DNA from: an uncultured Elusimicrobium sp.
Lineage (GTDB): Bacteria > Elusimicrobiota > Elusimicrobia > Elusimicrobiales > Elusimicrobiaceae
DNA length: 5,460 bases
Assembly: GCA_946061795.1 (NCBI GenBank)
Contig: CAMGSK010000100.1
Coordinates: 1 to 5,460, forward strand
Direction of reading: 5' to 3'
The notes beneath the pieces are model-generated. The model was given only the letters and a program-made list of their open reading frames with translations, was not told where the DNA came from and made no database searches. Positions 1 to 5,093 of this stretch are shown piece by piece. Made by a program: the position numbers and the translations under genes. Position 1 is the stretch's first letter. Each line of letters starts with the position of its first letter.

Positions 1-35
1 GTTGGAATTAAGAATTTTTGGCTAAATTTTCTATT

Positions 36-62
36 AATTCCCTGTTTTGTTTTTAGGGAATT
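36..62. repeat. inverted repeat AATTCCCT / AGGGAATT
   Basis: Perfect 8-bp arms at 36-43 and 55-62 are separated by 11 T-rich bases. The stem is AT-rich with only three G-C pairs, so it is a weak RNA hairpin. The symmetry fits a dimeric DNA-binding site equally well. Confidence 0.5.
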
Positions 63-121
63 TATATAAGTTGTATAGGGGAAATGAGGCAAAAAATGGC
101 TCAAAAAACCCTAAAAATTAA

Positions 122-155
122 TATTTTCCCTGTATTTTCCCTGCTTATCAGGGAA
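122..155. repeat. 11-bp tandem repeat plus inverted copy
   Basis: TATTTTCCCTG occurs twice with no gap (122-132 and 133-143). It is followed after five bases by the inverted heptamer CAGGGAA (149-155). The 11-base period is close to one helical turn, so the copies lie on one face of the DNA, as in operator or iteron arrays. The function is not known. Confidence 0.55.
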
Positions 156-213
156 TTTTGGATTAAAAACATCAGCATATTGCTACAAATACTACACACT
201 CCGCAGAAATTTA

Positions 214-235
214 AAAACTCCCTAGGGGGAGTTTT
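214..235. terminator. bidirectional rho-independent terminator
   Basis: The arms AAAACTCCC (214-222) and GGGAGTTTT (227-235) give a 9-bp stem with a 4-base loop. A run of A lies before it and a run of T after it, so it can work in either direction. The minus strand has the better U-tract (TTTTTAAATTT). No gene abuts it within the window. It could end a plus-strand gene located before base 1, or a minus-strand transcript of the GC-rich block at 236-416. Confidence 0.65.
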
Positions 236-416
236 GTTGCTTTCTGCGAAGGCTGGAGCAACACCAACTGCTTGGTGTCGCGTAGGGATGAGAAAGCCGG
301 AGCCTTATACGAGTTTGAGCAAAGCGAAAGGCGAGTATGGCGAGGCGGGGCCGCGAGCGCCGAGGGTCAACAAGGCGACTTGTGGCCGAATTCCTCCCCT
401 TCCGCCATTTTGTCAA
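236..416. other. unexplained GC-rich non-coding block, dispersed-repeat candidate
   Basis: Composition changes sharply at about 240 from AT-rich to GC-rich, and changes back at about 408. The block holds a 7-bp hairpin (ACACCAA 261-267 with TTGGTGT 272-278, loop CTGC). The hexamers AAGGCT (249-254) and AGCCTT (301-306) could enclose that hairpin. The end at 384-407 looks like a tRNA 3' end on the plus strand (CGAATTCC, then CTTCCGCCA), but no D-arm or anticodon arm is present. Several frames are open, yet none gives a recognisable protein. It may be a dispersed intergenic repeat or a structured RNA. Its identity is not established. Confidence 0.4.
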
Positions 417-493
417 ATTTGCTGCTTCATGACAGTACGAACGGCAAGCCTTTTTCCTGATAGATTTTTACTAAAAACACTTTGTGCGACAGA

Positions 494-520
494 AAAGCCC
501 CGGGACACCTCCGGGGCTTT
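494..520 (-). terminator. rho-independent terminator of the DUF2207 gene
   Basis: The arms AAAGCCCCGG (494-503) and CCGGGGCTTT (511-520) form a perfect 10-bp stem with a 7-base loop. On the minus strand four T residues end the structure (CTTTTCTG). It lies about 30 bases past the stop codon of the gene at 551-2380 and is its evident transcription end. Confidence 0.85.
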
Positions 521-550
521 GTATTAAAAAACTTCCCGCAACAGCGACGT

Positions 551-2380
551 TTACCACCCGCCGCCGCCACCGCCGCCGCTTCCTCCTCCGGAGTGACCGC
601 GTCCGCCGAAACCGGAAGAAGAACGGGACCGGGAAGAGCCGGAACCGGAGCGGGAAGAGGAAGGAGTATGCCGGGCGGAATGAACACTTCCGACAAAACG
701 CCCCAAATCGCCGGCGCTTATCGTTGAGGAGGAAGCCACCAACTGTGCGGCGGCCGCTTCTCCCAGCTCCGCCGTCAAAGCGTTCCACCATTTGTTTTCC
801 ACATCCAGCGCGACGGCATAAGGCAAATAATTGCAGTAAATCCGCGCGGCATCCGTAGGATTGGAAGCGAATACGCGGTTTTTTTCTGCCACCTTCAAAT
901 ATTCCAAAAAGCCTTCTATTTCATCCATATATCCGCGGCCCTGCGGCGTATAAGCCGGAATCAAATAATAAAACAGAAAGCCGGGCAGCAGAGAGATCAG
1001 AATAAAAACCCCAAAAGACCCCGCCGACAGCGTCAGACATGCTCGAAGAAATAACATCAGAATGGCAAAAAGAATAACGCGGCCTACGATGTGAAACAAA
1101 CATCCTCTTACCAAGCTTAACATCACGCAAAATGCTACAAACGCAAACAACGCAAACAAAAACGGAAGCGAAAAATAATTTTGCCACATTCTGCCGTTAG
1201 AAACTATGCCTACAAACAAAGCAAACAGCAAAAACAAATAAGTCGGTACATTATATACGCCGTTATGAGAAAAAAAGCGTTTGCCGGCCCATTTTTCAAG
1301 CGCACCGCGAACCGCTCCGTCCGCGGATTGGAAAGAGGAAGCATATTTAGAACTGACGGAAATTTTTTCCCCGGCACGAAACAAAGCCCTCAGGCCGGCT
1401 TGTTCTTCAGAAGACAAAGAGGGATCGGCGGGCAAAGAGATTTTGGCAAGCAGGAAATCCCCGTTTGGTTCTTTTTCCACGCGCAAGACCCCTTTTTGCA
1501 TTAAAGACATCATGACGACAGAAAGCGTTTTCTCATCCGCTTTCTGTTTCTGCAAATACCGGACCTGTGCGGGAGAAAGCCCTTCCGGCGGCTCAAAACG
1601 TCTGATTACACGGGGCGAAGGATCTTTGCCTACCCGGCGCCAAGTGCGCACATAATAAATAAGCAACAGCACCCACAGTAAAAACAAAACACATTTTCCG
1701 AAAATCGTAAAAACTGAAAAAATTTTTATCCACAGAGGTTCTTTTACCGCTCCTTTATTCCACGCCACGGACACGGTAAGTCCTTCTCTTTGTTTCAAAG
1801 ACCGCGTGGTGGAAAAGGAAAGATGGCGGGGCATAAATGCAGCATCCTGCCCTTTTGCCCCGGGAAGCCCCGTATAATACGAAATTCCGCCCGGCACAAT
1901 ATCTGCTCCGGGAGGAAGCGTCACACGAAAAGAAGCTTTTTGAATGGGGAACTGCCATTCGTTCCCGGTCACATTCCAATAAAATTCATCAAAGTCTTTC
2001 TGGAAGCGCACCACGTCTTTGGCAATATAGGAAATTTGATATTCATATCTGCCCGGGGAAAGGAAAGTGCTTGAATCTCCCATATATACGGTTATATGAG
2101 AAAAATCGTCTTCTGTATGGAAGGGCTCTGCTTTTCCGTCACGCAAAACGGAAATGATTTCATACGAAGAAAGGCCTTCGTACGGAAGCACGCGGAAAAT
2201 ACCCCGCCTGATTTGGCGGCCGGAGGCGCGCACGACAATGGTTTCCGTAATTTGCGCGGAAGCATCCGCTCTTATAAGAGCGGAAGAACGGAACTCTTCT
2301 ATTTCTTCTGCAGGAAAAGCGGCGGCGGAAATTGCCGCAAAAAAACAAAGCGACAGAAAAACAGCCAGACGTTTTATCAT
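551..2380 (-). CDS. DUF2207-family membrane protein with Gly-rich tail
   Basis: This encodes a 609-residue envelope protein of the uncharacterised DUF2207 family. Residues 1-22 form a signal peptide. Residues about 27-210 are the extracytoplasmic beta-rich domain, including the family-typical stretch FYWNVTGNEWQFPI (133-146). A membrane segment spans about 227-245. Residues 246-375 form a hydrophilic, probably cytoplasmic region. Four hydrophobic segments follow at about 379-393, 403-423, 430-450 and 456-475. After these come the conserved-looking GYMDEIEGFLEYLKVAEKNR (483-502) and YLPYAVALDVENKW (518-531). The tail is Ser/Arg/Gly-rich and ends GGGGGGGW, as many DUF2207 and TPM-domain proteins do. 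The start ATG has AGGA eight bases upstream (2389-2392). The biochemical role of the family is unknown, and envelope maintenance is only an inference from the neighbours. No truncation or frameshift is visible. Confidence 0.92.
   Translation of the reverse strand: MIKRLAVFLSLCFFAAISAAAFPAEEIEEFRSSALIRADASAQITETIVVRASGRQIRRGIFRVLPYEGLSSYEIISVLRDGKAEPFHTEDDFSHITVYMGDSSTFLSPGRYEYQISYIAKDVVRFQKDFDEFYWNVTGNEWQFPIQKASFRVTLPPGADIVPGGISYYTGLPGAKGQDAAFMPRHLSFSTTRSLKQREGLTVSVAWNKGAVKEPLWIKIFSVFTIFGKCVLFLLWVLLLIYYVRTWRRVGKDPSPRVIRRFEPPEGLSPAQVRYLQKQKADEKTLSVVMMSLMQKGVLRVEKEPNGDFLLAKISLPADPSLSSEEQAGLRALFRAGEKISVSSKYASSFQSADGAVRGALEKWAGKRFFSHNGVYNVPTYLFLLFALFVGIVSNGRMWQNYFSLPFLFALFAFVAFCVMLSLVRGCLFHIVGRVILFAILMLFLRACLTLSAGSFGVFILISLLPGFLFYYLIPAYTPQGRGYMDEIEGFLEYLKVAEKNRVFASNPTDAARIYCNYLPYAVALDVENKWWNALTAELGEAAAAQLVASSSTISAGDLGRFVGSVHSARHTPSSSRSGSGSSRSRSSSGFGGRGHSGGGSGGGGGGGW
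2265..2284. repeat. perfect 20-bp palindrome inside the DUF2207 gene
   Basis: The half-site TCCGCTCTTA is followed at once by its exact reverse complement. It covers codons 33-39 of the DUF2207 gene, just after the signal peptide. It could be a protein-binding palindrome, or an early-ORF hairpin if a few central bases form the loop. It may also be chance. Confidence 0.6.
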
Positions 2381-2392
2381 ATATTATTTCCT

Positions 2393-2416
2393 AAAAAGTC
2401 CCGCTTTGCGCGGGAC
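2393..2416 (-). terminator. rho-independent terminator after the transpeptidase pair
   Basis: On the minus strand GTCCCGC, a GCAAA loop and GCGGGAC form a perfect 7-bp GC-rich stem, followed directly by TTTTT (2393-2397). It lies 17 bases after the stop codon of the gene at 2434-3075. It ends just before the Shine-Dalgarno AGGA of the DUF2207 gene, with one base between them. It therefore either ends the two-gene operon or works as an attenuator that sets read-through into the DUF2207 gene. Confidence 0.88.
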
Positions 2417-2433
2417 GAAAATAGAGGTAAACA

Positions 2434-3075
2434 TCAGTCGCCTTTTTCTATCACAATCTTATCGCCCGGGCGGACGAATTTAAAAAAACGTTTAATGTAT
2501 TTTTCCGGTACGCCGATGTCTCCCGCCGTCGGGAATCCCCGGGAATTGTTCAAAAATATGGCAGAACCTTTTCCCTTTACTACCGGGTCCGTATTATATT
2601 CCACTACGATGGCGTATTTATAAATATTGCCCAGAGGCACCAGCTCTTCCGCTGTGGACCAGTCCCGTTTAACGCCGGAGGAAGCCTTTACATATTGGTT
2701 GTAATATTTAGAATTGGGGTCGTCCACCCACATATCATCCATCTCTATGCGGGTATAATCCAAAGAGGTTTCCGGGTCATCCACCATACCGAACGCGCGG
2801 CGCATGACATATTCCCCGGCCGGAGTGGCTCCGTCTCCTTCCCTTTTTTCTTCCGCGGGGACAATCCCTTTCTGACCGACAAATCCGTCTTCCGTGCGGA
2901 ACACTTCGCGCCAAACGCCGCCGCGTTTCTCCCAGGCGGACACCGTAGCGTGTATGCCTTTGTTTTGCACGACCACTTTGCGCTCTTCCACCGGCCCGCG
3001 GCACCCGGCCGCGCCCAGGAACAATCCCGTCGCCAACAAAGACAACACGGTGGTTTTATGGAAAATGCCGTTCAT
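2434..3075 (-). CDS. L,D-transpeptidase-like lipoprotein lacking the catalytic His and Cys
   Basis: This encodes a 213-residue paralogue of the upstream gene, in the YkuD-like (COG3786-type) L,D-transpeptidase group. Such enzymes normally cross-link peptidoglycan or attach proteins to it through an acyl-enzyme on Cys. Residues 1-24 are a lipoprotein signal ending GAAGC, with C25 the predicted lipidated residue. The family blocks are kept: KREGDGATPAGEY (77-89), WVDDPNSKYYNQ (116-127) and YAIVVEYNTDPVV (154-166). The active-site stretch is changed. The upstream copy reads FFHC...PTSGCVSV, whereas here it reads FLNN...PTAGDIGV. The catalytic His is N176 and the nucleophile Cys is D186. The frame is intact, so this is a predicted pseudoenzyme rather than a decayed gene. 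GGGGA lies four bases before the ATG. The gene follows its paralogue after 15 bases and is probably co-transcribed. It may bind peptidoglycan or modulate the active partner. Confidence 0.88.
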   Translation of the reverse strand: MNGIFHKTTVLSLLATGLFLGAAGCRGPVEERKVVVQNKGIHATVSAWEKRGGVWREVFRTEDGFVGQKGIVPAEEKREGDGATPAGEYVMRRAFGMVDDPETSLDYTRIEMDDMWVDDPNSKYYNQYVKASSGVKRDWSTAEELVPLGNIYKYAIVVEYNTDPVVKGKGSAIFLNNSRGFPTAGDIGVPEKYIKRFFKFVRPGDKIVIEKGD

Positions 3076-3079
3076 GAAA

Positions 3080-3106
3080 TCCCCATCCGCCTATTTCTCG
3101 GCGGAT
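3080..3106 (-). promoter_or_regulatory. intercistronic hairpin touching the ribosome binding site
   Basis: On the minus strand ATCCGCC (3100-3106), an 8-base loop and GGCGGAT (3085-3091) form a perfect 7-bp stem. The stem and loop span the stop codon of the active transpeptidase gene. The 3' arm abuts the GGGGA Shine-Dalgarno (3080-3084) of the next gene. No T-run follows, so it is not a terminator. It may tie translation of the second gene to passage of ribosomes finishing the first, or protect a processed end. Confidence 0.5.
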
Positions 3107-3723
3107 TCAATGACAATTTTATCACCCGGCTGCAAAAACGCCAACAGTTGGGCCATAAAATCTTCCGGCACGCTGACGCATCCGGAGGTGGGTTTATTGG
3201 CGGAGCAATGAAAGAAAATACCGGAGCCCGCTCCCGGAACAATCGGATCGGTATTGTATTCAATCACCAAAGCGTAATGATATTCCACGGGATATCCGTT
3301 TAAATTTTCCGAAGAATTCCACGTGCGTTCCACAGGGGCTGACGCAGAGACAAACTGATTGTAAAACGGCGAAAAAGCGTCATCCACCCATTCGTCTCCC
3401 TGCACGATTTGGGCGTACGGGAAAGCCGTCTGAGGTTTCGGAGCGATGCCGAATGCGCGGCGCATCTCATATACGCCGACGGGCGTTTTGCCGTCGCCTT
3501 CTTTTTTCTGATTGGTCACGCCGTTGCGGCCAACCCATCCGTCCTCCGTGCGAAACGCTTCCGTCCATTCGTCTCCGTAGCGTTCCCACGCGCTCACTAC
3601 GGCGTGAACGCCGCTGGCCTGCACCACCACTTTGCGTTCATCGGCCATACGGCCGCGGCCCCAAGCCGCTCCGTACAAAGATACAGCCACTATCAATAAT
3701 AAAATGTATTTAATATGTTTCAT
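3091..3723 (-). CDS. secreted L,D-transpeptidase (YkuD-like, COG3786 type)
   Basis: This encodes a 210-residue putative peptidoglycan L,D-transpeptidase acting in the periplasm. Residues 1-22 are a signal peptide (KHIKYILLLIVAVSLYGAAWG after Met), with likely cleavage after AWG and no lipobox. The conserved blocks are KKEGDGKTPVGVYEMRRAFG (73-92), EWVDD...YNQF (111-124) and YALVIEYNTDPIVPG (150-164). The active-site motif is GIFFHC followed by PTSGCVSVP, with H172 and nucleophile C182. The same frame is open to a GTG at 3798. A terminator (3760-3793) and a promoter (-10 TATAAT at 3730-3735) lie inside that extension, so the ATG at 3723 is the likely start. It has no convincing Shine-Dalgarno and may be translated from a leaderless mRNA. 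It is followed after 15 bases by a paralogue without the catalytic residues. Confidence 0.9.
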   Translation of the reverse strand: MKHIKYILLLIVAVSLYGAAWGRGRMADERKVVVQASGVHAVVSAWERYGDEWTEAFRTEDGWVGRNGVTNQKKEGDGKTPVGVYEMRRAFGIAPKPQTAFPYAQIVQGDEWVDDAFSPFYNQFVSASAPVERTWNSSENLNGYPVEYHYALVIEYNTDPIVPGAGSGIFFHCSANKPTSGCVSVPEDFMAQLLAFLQPGDKIVIESAEK

Positions 3724-3758
3724 ACTTTCATTATACATATATCCGGCCGAAATGTCCG
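3723..3758 (-). promoter_or_regulatory. sigma70-type promoter of the transpeptidase operon
   Basis: On the minus strand a perfect -10 box TATAAT lies at 3730-3735. The hexamer CGGACA (3753-3758, four of six matches to TTGACA) stands 17 bases upstream of it. Transcription would begin about seven bases past the -10 box, which is the A of the ATG at 3723. A leaderless transcript is therefore predicted. The promoter lies between the terminator of the upstream lipoprotein gene and the operon. Confidence 0.6.
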
Positions 3759-3759
3759 C

Positions 3760-3793
3760 AAAAAAGGGGAAGGATAAACAAAATTCCTCCCCC
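3760..3793 (-). terminator. rho-independent terminator of the Cys-rich lipoprotein gene
   Basis: On the minus strand GGGGAGGAA (3784-3792) pairs with TCCTTCCCC (3766-3774), allowing one wobble and one mismatch. The loop is nine bases, and TTTTTT follows (3760-3765). It lies 16 bases after the stop codon of the gene at 3809-4372. It argues against starting the transpeptidase gene at the GTG at 3798. Confidence 0.7.
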
Positions 3794-3808
3794 TGCACTT
3801 AAAACGCG

Positions 3809-4372
3809 CTACAGCACGATTGTTTCCGTTTCTTTTCCTTCCCCGAACTGCAATTCCAACGTCTGCGGCGTCTGCTTCGGGTCAGCCGGCAAAGCCGTTA
3901 TCCGGCACGCGCCGGAAGACAACGCTTTCTGCAGCGGCGTGCGCACGGGTTCTCCGTCAATAATTTCTTGATATTCCACCGTGCCGTCGGCCAATTGCAT
4001 GACGCTCAGACTGACGTTTTCTTTTACTTCCGCCGTTTGATAATACTGCGCCATATCCTGCCAATCCCCCTGCGCCAAATGACAACGCAGCAATTTGCTC
4101 CCGGGCAACTGCTCATAATAAGCACACTTGCCGTCTTTCTCTCCCAAGACCTCGCGCCCCATGATGGACCCGTTTCTCCCCACATACACGCAGCGATAAG
4201 GCTGGCAGGCGGACAAACTGGCGTTCCACCGGCGGCAGCCGTCATCGGTTTCGTCGGTAATTTCCACGACGCTGACCGCCTCGTTTTGGTTGAGCGCGGG
4301 CGTATCGGCGGAGTCGGTTCCGCAAGCAACCGCAAAAGCGGCGCAACACATCCCTAAAAACATTTTTTTCAT
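3809..4372 (-). CDS. cysteine-rich lipoprotein of unknown function
   Basis: This encodes a 187-residue predicted lipoprotein. The signal sequence MKKMFLGMCCAAFAVAC ends in a lipobox (AVAC, C17 lipidated), followed by a Ser/Thr/Pro/Asn linker. The mature part has six further Cys (C46, C56, C61, C83, C97, C156), enough for three disulfides. The core pattern is CRRWNASLSACQPYRC (46-61), then GxxxGREVLG, GKCAYYEQLPG and LLRCHL. A similar spacing of Trp, Cys and Tyr occurs in uncharacterised secreted proteins of Gram-negative bacteria, but I cannot name a family. The C-terminal third (about 118-187) is beta-rich with no motif seen. The ATG at 4372 is chosen over the longer frame to 4594 because AAGGGGG lies six bases upstream, the lipoprotein signal starts there, and a promoter lies within the extension. 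It has its own promoter and terminator, so it appears monocistronic. Confidence 0.85.
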   Translation of the reverse strand: MKKMFLGMCCAAFAVACGTDSADTPALNQNEAVSVVEITDETDDGCRRWNASLSACQPYRCVYVGRNGSIMGREVLGEKDGKCAYYEQLPGSKLLRCHLAQGDWQDMAQYYQTAEVKENVSLSVMQLADGTVEYQEIIDGEPVRTPLQKALSSGACRITALPADPKQTPQTLELQFGEGKETETIVL

Positions 4373-4378
4373 GTTTTT

Positions 4379-4436
4379 CCCCCTTTTTATCAGTACTGCT
4401 TTCTCTTTTATACTCTTATATGCCGGGGAGACACAA
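4379..4436 (-). promoter_or_regulatory. promoter and ribosome binding site of the Cys-rich lipoprotein gene
   Basis: On the minus strand -35 TTGTGT (4431-4436) and -10 TATAAA (4407-4412) are 18 bases apart. This would give a start near 4400 and a leader of about 28 bases. The Shine-Dalgarno GGGGG (4379-4383) lies six bases before the ATG and decides the start. Confidence 0.55.
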
Positions 4437-4466
4437 GAGAAAAAACGGATTATTTTCAACGAAAGT

Positions 4467-4475
4467 TGATACAAT
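4467..4475 (+). promoter_or_regulatory. extended -10 promoter candidate for the plus-strand gene
   Basis: TGATACAAT fits an extended -10 element (TG, one base, TACAAT, which matches TATAAT at five of six positions). No good -35 box is seen. Transcription would begin near 4482, exactly where the long inverted repeat begins, giving a leader of about 80 bases. It points away from the lipoprotein promoter about 30 bases to its left. Confidence 0.4.
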
Positions 4476-4480
4476 AACAT

Positions 4481-4537
4481 ATATTTCGGAATACACGGCG
4501 ACGTTTCGCGCCGCCTATTCCGCCAAAGGCAAAATAT
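4481..4537 (+). promoter_or_regulatory. long imperfect inverted repeat, structured 5' leader candidate
   Basis: CGGAAT (4487-4492) pairs with ATTCCG (4517-4522), and CGGCG (4496-4500) pairs with CGCCG (4509-4513). A symmetrical 3-by-3 internal loop (ACA/CCT) separates the two stems. Inside the apical loop CG/CG (4502-4503 with 4507-4508) can extend the inner stem past a bulged A. ATATTT (4481-4486) can pair with AAATAT (4532-4537) as an outer stem, with the small GCC-AAA-GGC hairpin (4522-4530) competing at its base. No T-run follows at once, so it is not a normal terminator. Confidence 0.55.
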
Positions 4538-4562
4538 CCGTTTATTTTTAAAAGAGGACGCT

Positions 4563-5051
4563 ATGGCACAAATCAAATACGGAAAAGACGGCATGGAACT
4601 GGACGTGACCCCGGTGTCGCGCTGGTACGACGAAGGATGCGAAGAACCCTGTTTGGAGTATGAAATCGGCCTGTACTACAAAGACACGCCATTATTCTCG
4701 GACGAATTCGCGAAAAAATTCCTCGCGCTCAAAGACGCTCAGGCTCCGCACTTGTCCACGTTCATTCTAAACGTACTCGCTTCCGGCCAGCCGGACAACT
4801 GGATTATGCTGGAACCGAAAGTGTCCGTCTTTATGGCGCCCAAAACCGCATTGGGCTGCGCCTGCCGGGGAGAAATGCCGGGACAAACGCCCTTTTTCAT
4901 GGAAATCAAGCTGGACCAAAACATCTTGGCGGACCAGCCCTGTGCGCCGTATTCGGATACAGGTCTTTCTCTTAAACTGGAAGCCCCTCGCGAACGCTGG
5001 GCGGAATTTGCAAGACAGCTTGAAACAGAAGAAACGGACTTTGAAGACTGA
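4563..5051 (+). CDS. small acidic cytosolic protein of unknown function
   Basis: This encodes a 162-residue protein with no signal peptide or membrane segment, so it is probably cytosolic. I do not recognise the family. It opens with a short beta-rich stretch (IKYGKDGMELDVTPVSRWYD), continues through DNWIMLEPKVSVFM (78-91) and GLSLKLEAP (134-142), and ends in a probable amphipathic helix, RERWAEFARQLETEE (143-157). The layout, a beta-sandwich-like body closed by one helix, loosely recalls WapI-type immunity and similar small proteins, but no motif supports that assignment. Five Cys are present (C26, C30, C99, C101, C127), including CAC. GAGG lies five bases before the ATG and fixes the start. 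It is the only plus-strand gene. It is monocistronic, divergent from the lipoprotein gene, and closed by a strong terminator. Its long leader contains a stem-loop that may control expression. Confidence 0.85.
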   Translation: MAQIKYGKDGMELDVTPVSRWYDEGCEEPCLEYEIGLYYKDTPLFSDEFAKKFLALKDAQAPHLSTFILNVLASGQPDNWIMLEPKVSVFMAPKTALGCACRGEMPGQTPFFMEIKLDQNILADQPCAPYSDTGLSLKLEAPRERWAEFARQLETEETDFED

Positions 5052-5093
5052 GAGCCCAGCCCGGCGCACCCGCCGAAGAAGTTTTCCTCACGG

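Larger units (their letters stand above)
1..213. other. AT-rich non-coding stretch with repeated TTCCCTG motifs
   Basis: No convincing gene is visible here. The stretch is strongly AT-rich and carries the heptamer TTCCCTG at 38-44, 126-132 and 137-143. Inverted forms lie at 55-61 (AGGGAA core) and 149-155 (CAGGGAA). The copies at 126-132 and 137-143 belong to an exact 11-bp tandem repeat, TATTTTCCCTG, at 122-132 and 133-143. Two inverted repeats result: 36-43 with 55-62 (8 bp, 11-nt loop) and 137-143 with 149-155 (7 bp, 5-nt loop). The region could hold protein-binding sites or weak terminators for a gene left of the window. Confidence 0.6.

Noticed and set aside
324..407. A functional tRNA gene ending in CTTCCGCCA
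   Set aside because: An acceptor-like pairing exists, but no D-arm, anticodon arm or proper T-stem can be drawn.
388..416. Minus-strand promoter from a perfect TTGACA at 411-416
   Set aside because: The sequence 17-18 bases downstream (GAATTC, AATTCG) is a poor -10 box.
84..527. 147-codon plus-strand open frame, with GAGG before an in-frame ATG at 96
   Set aside because: It runs through a terminator hairpin (214-235), changes composition abruptly near 240 and ends beyond the terminator of the DUF2207 gene. The product has no coherent domain and looks like chance openness of GC-rich sequence.
2695..3303. 202-codon plus-strand open frame
   Set aside because: It is opposite both transpeptidase homologues, crosses their junction, and has no recognisable product. 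It is a shadow of the minus-strand genes.
3724..3798. Upstream GTG start for the transpeptidase gene
   Set aside because: The extension contains the terminator of the preceding gene and the TATAAT promoter. It would also place 25 residues before an evident signal peptide.
551..4372. A single four-gene minus-strand operon
   Set aside because: Strong terminators at 2393-2416 and 3760-3793, and a promoter at 3730-3758, split it into three transcription units, apart from possible read-through.
4373..4594. Longer start of the Cys-rich lipoprotein gene
   Set aside because: The extension would bury the lipoprotein signal, overlap the divergent gene, and contain a promoter and a good ribosome binding site for the ATG at 4372.
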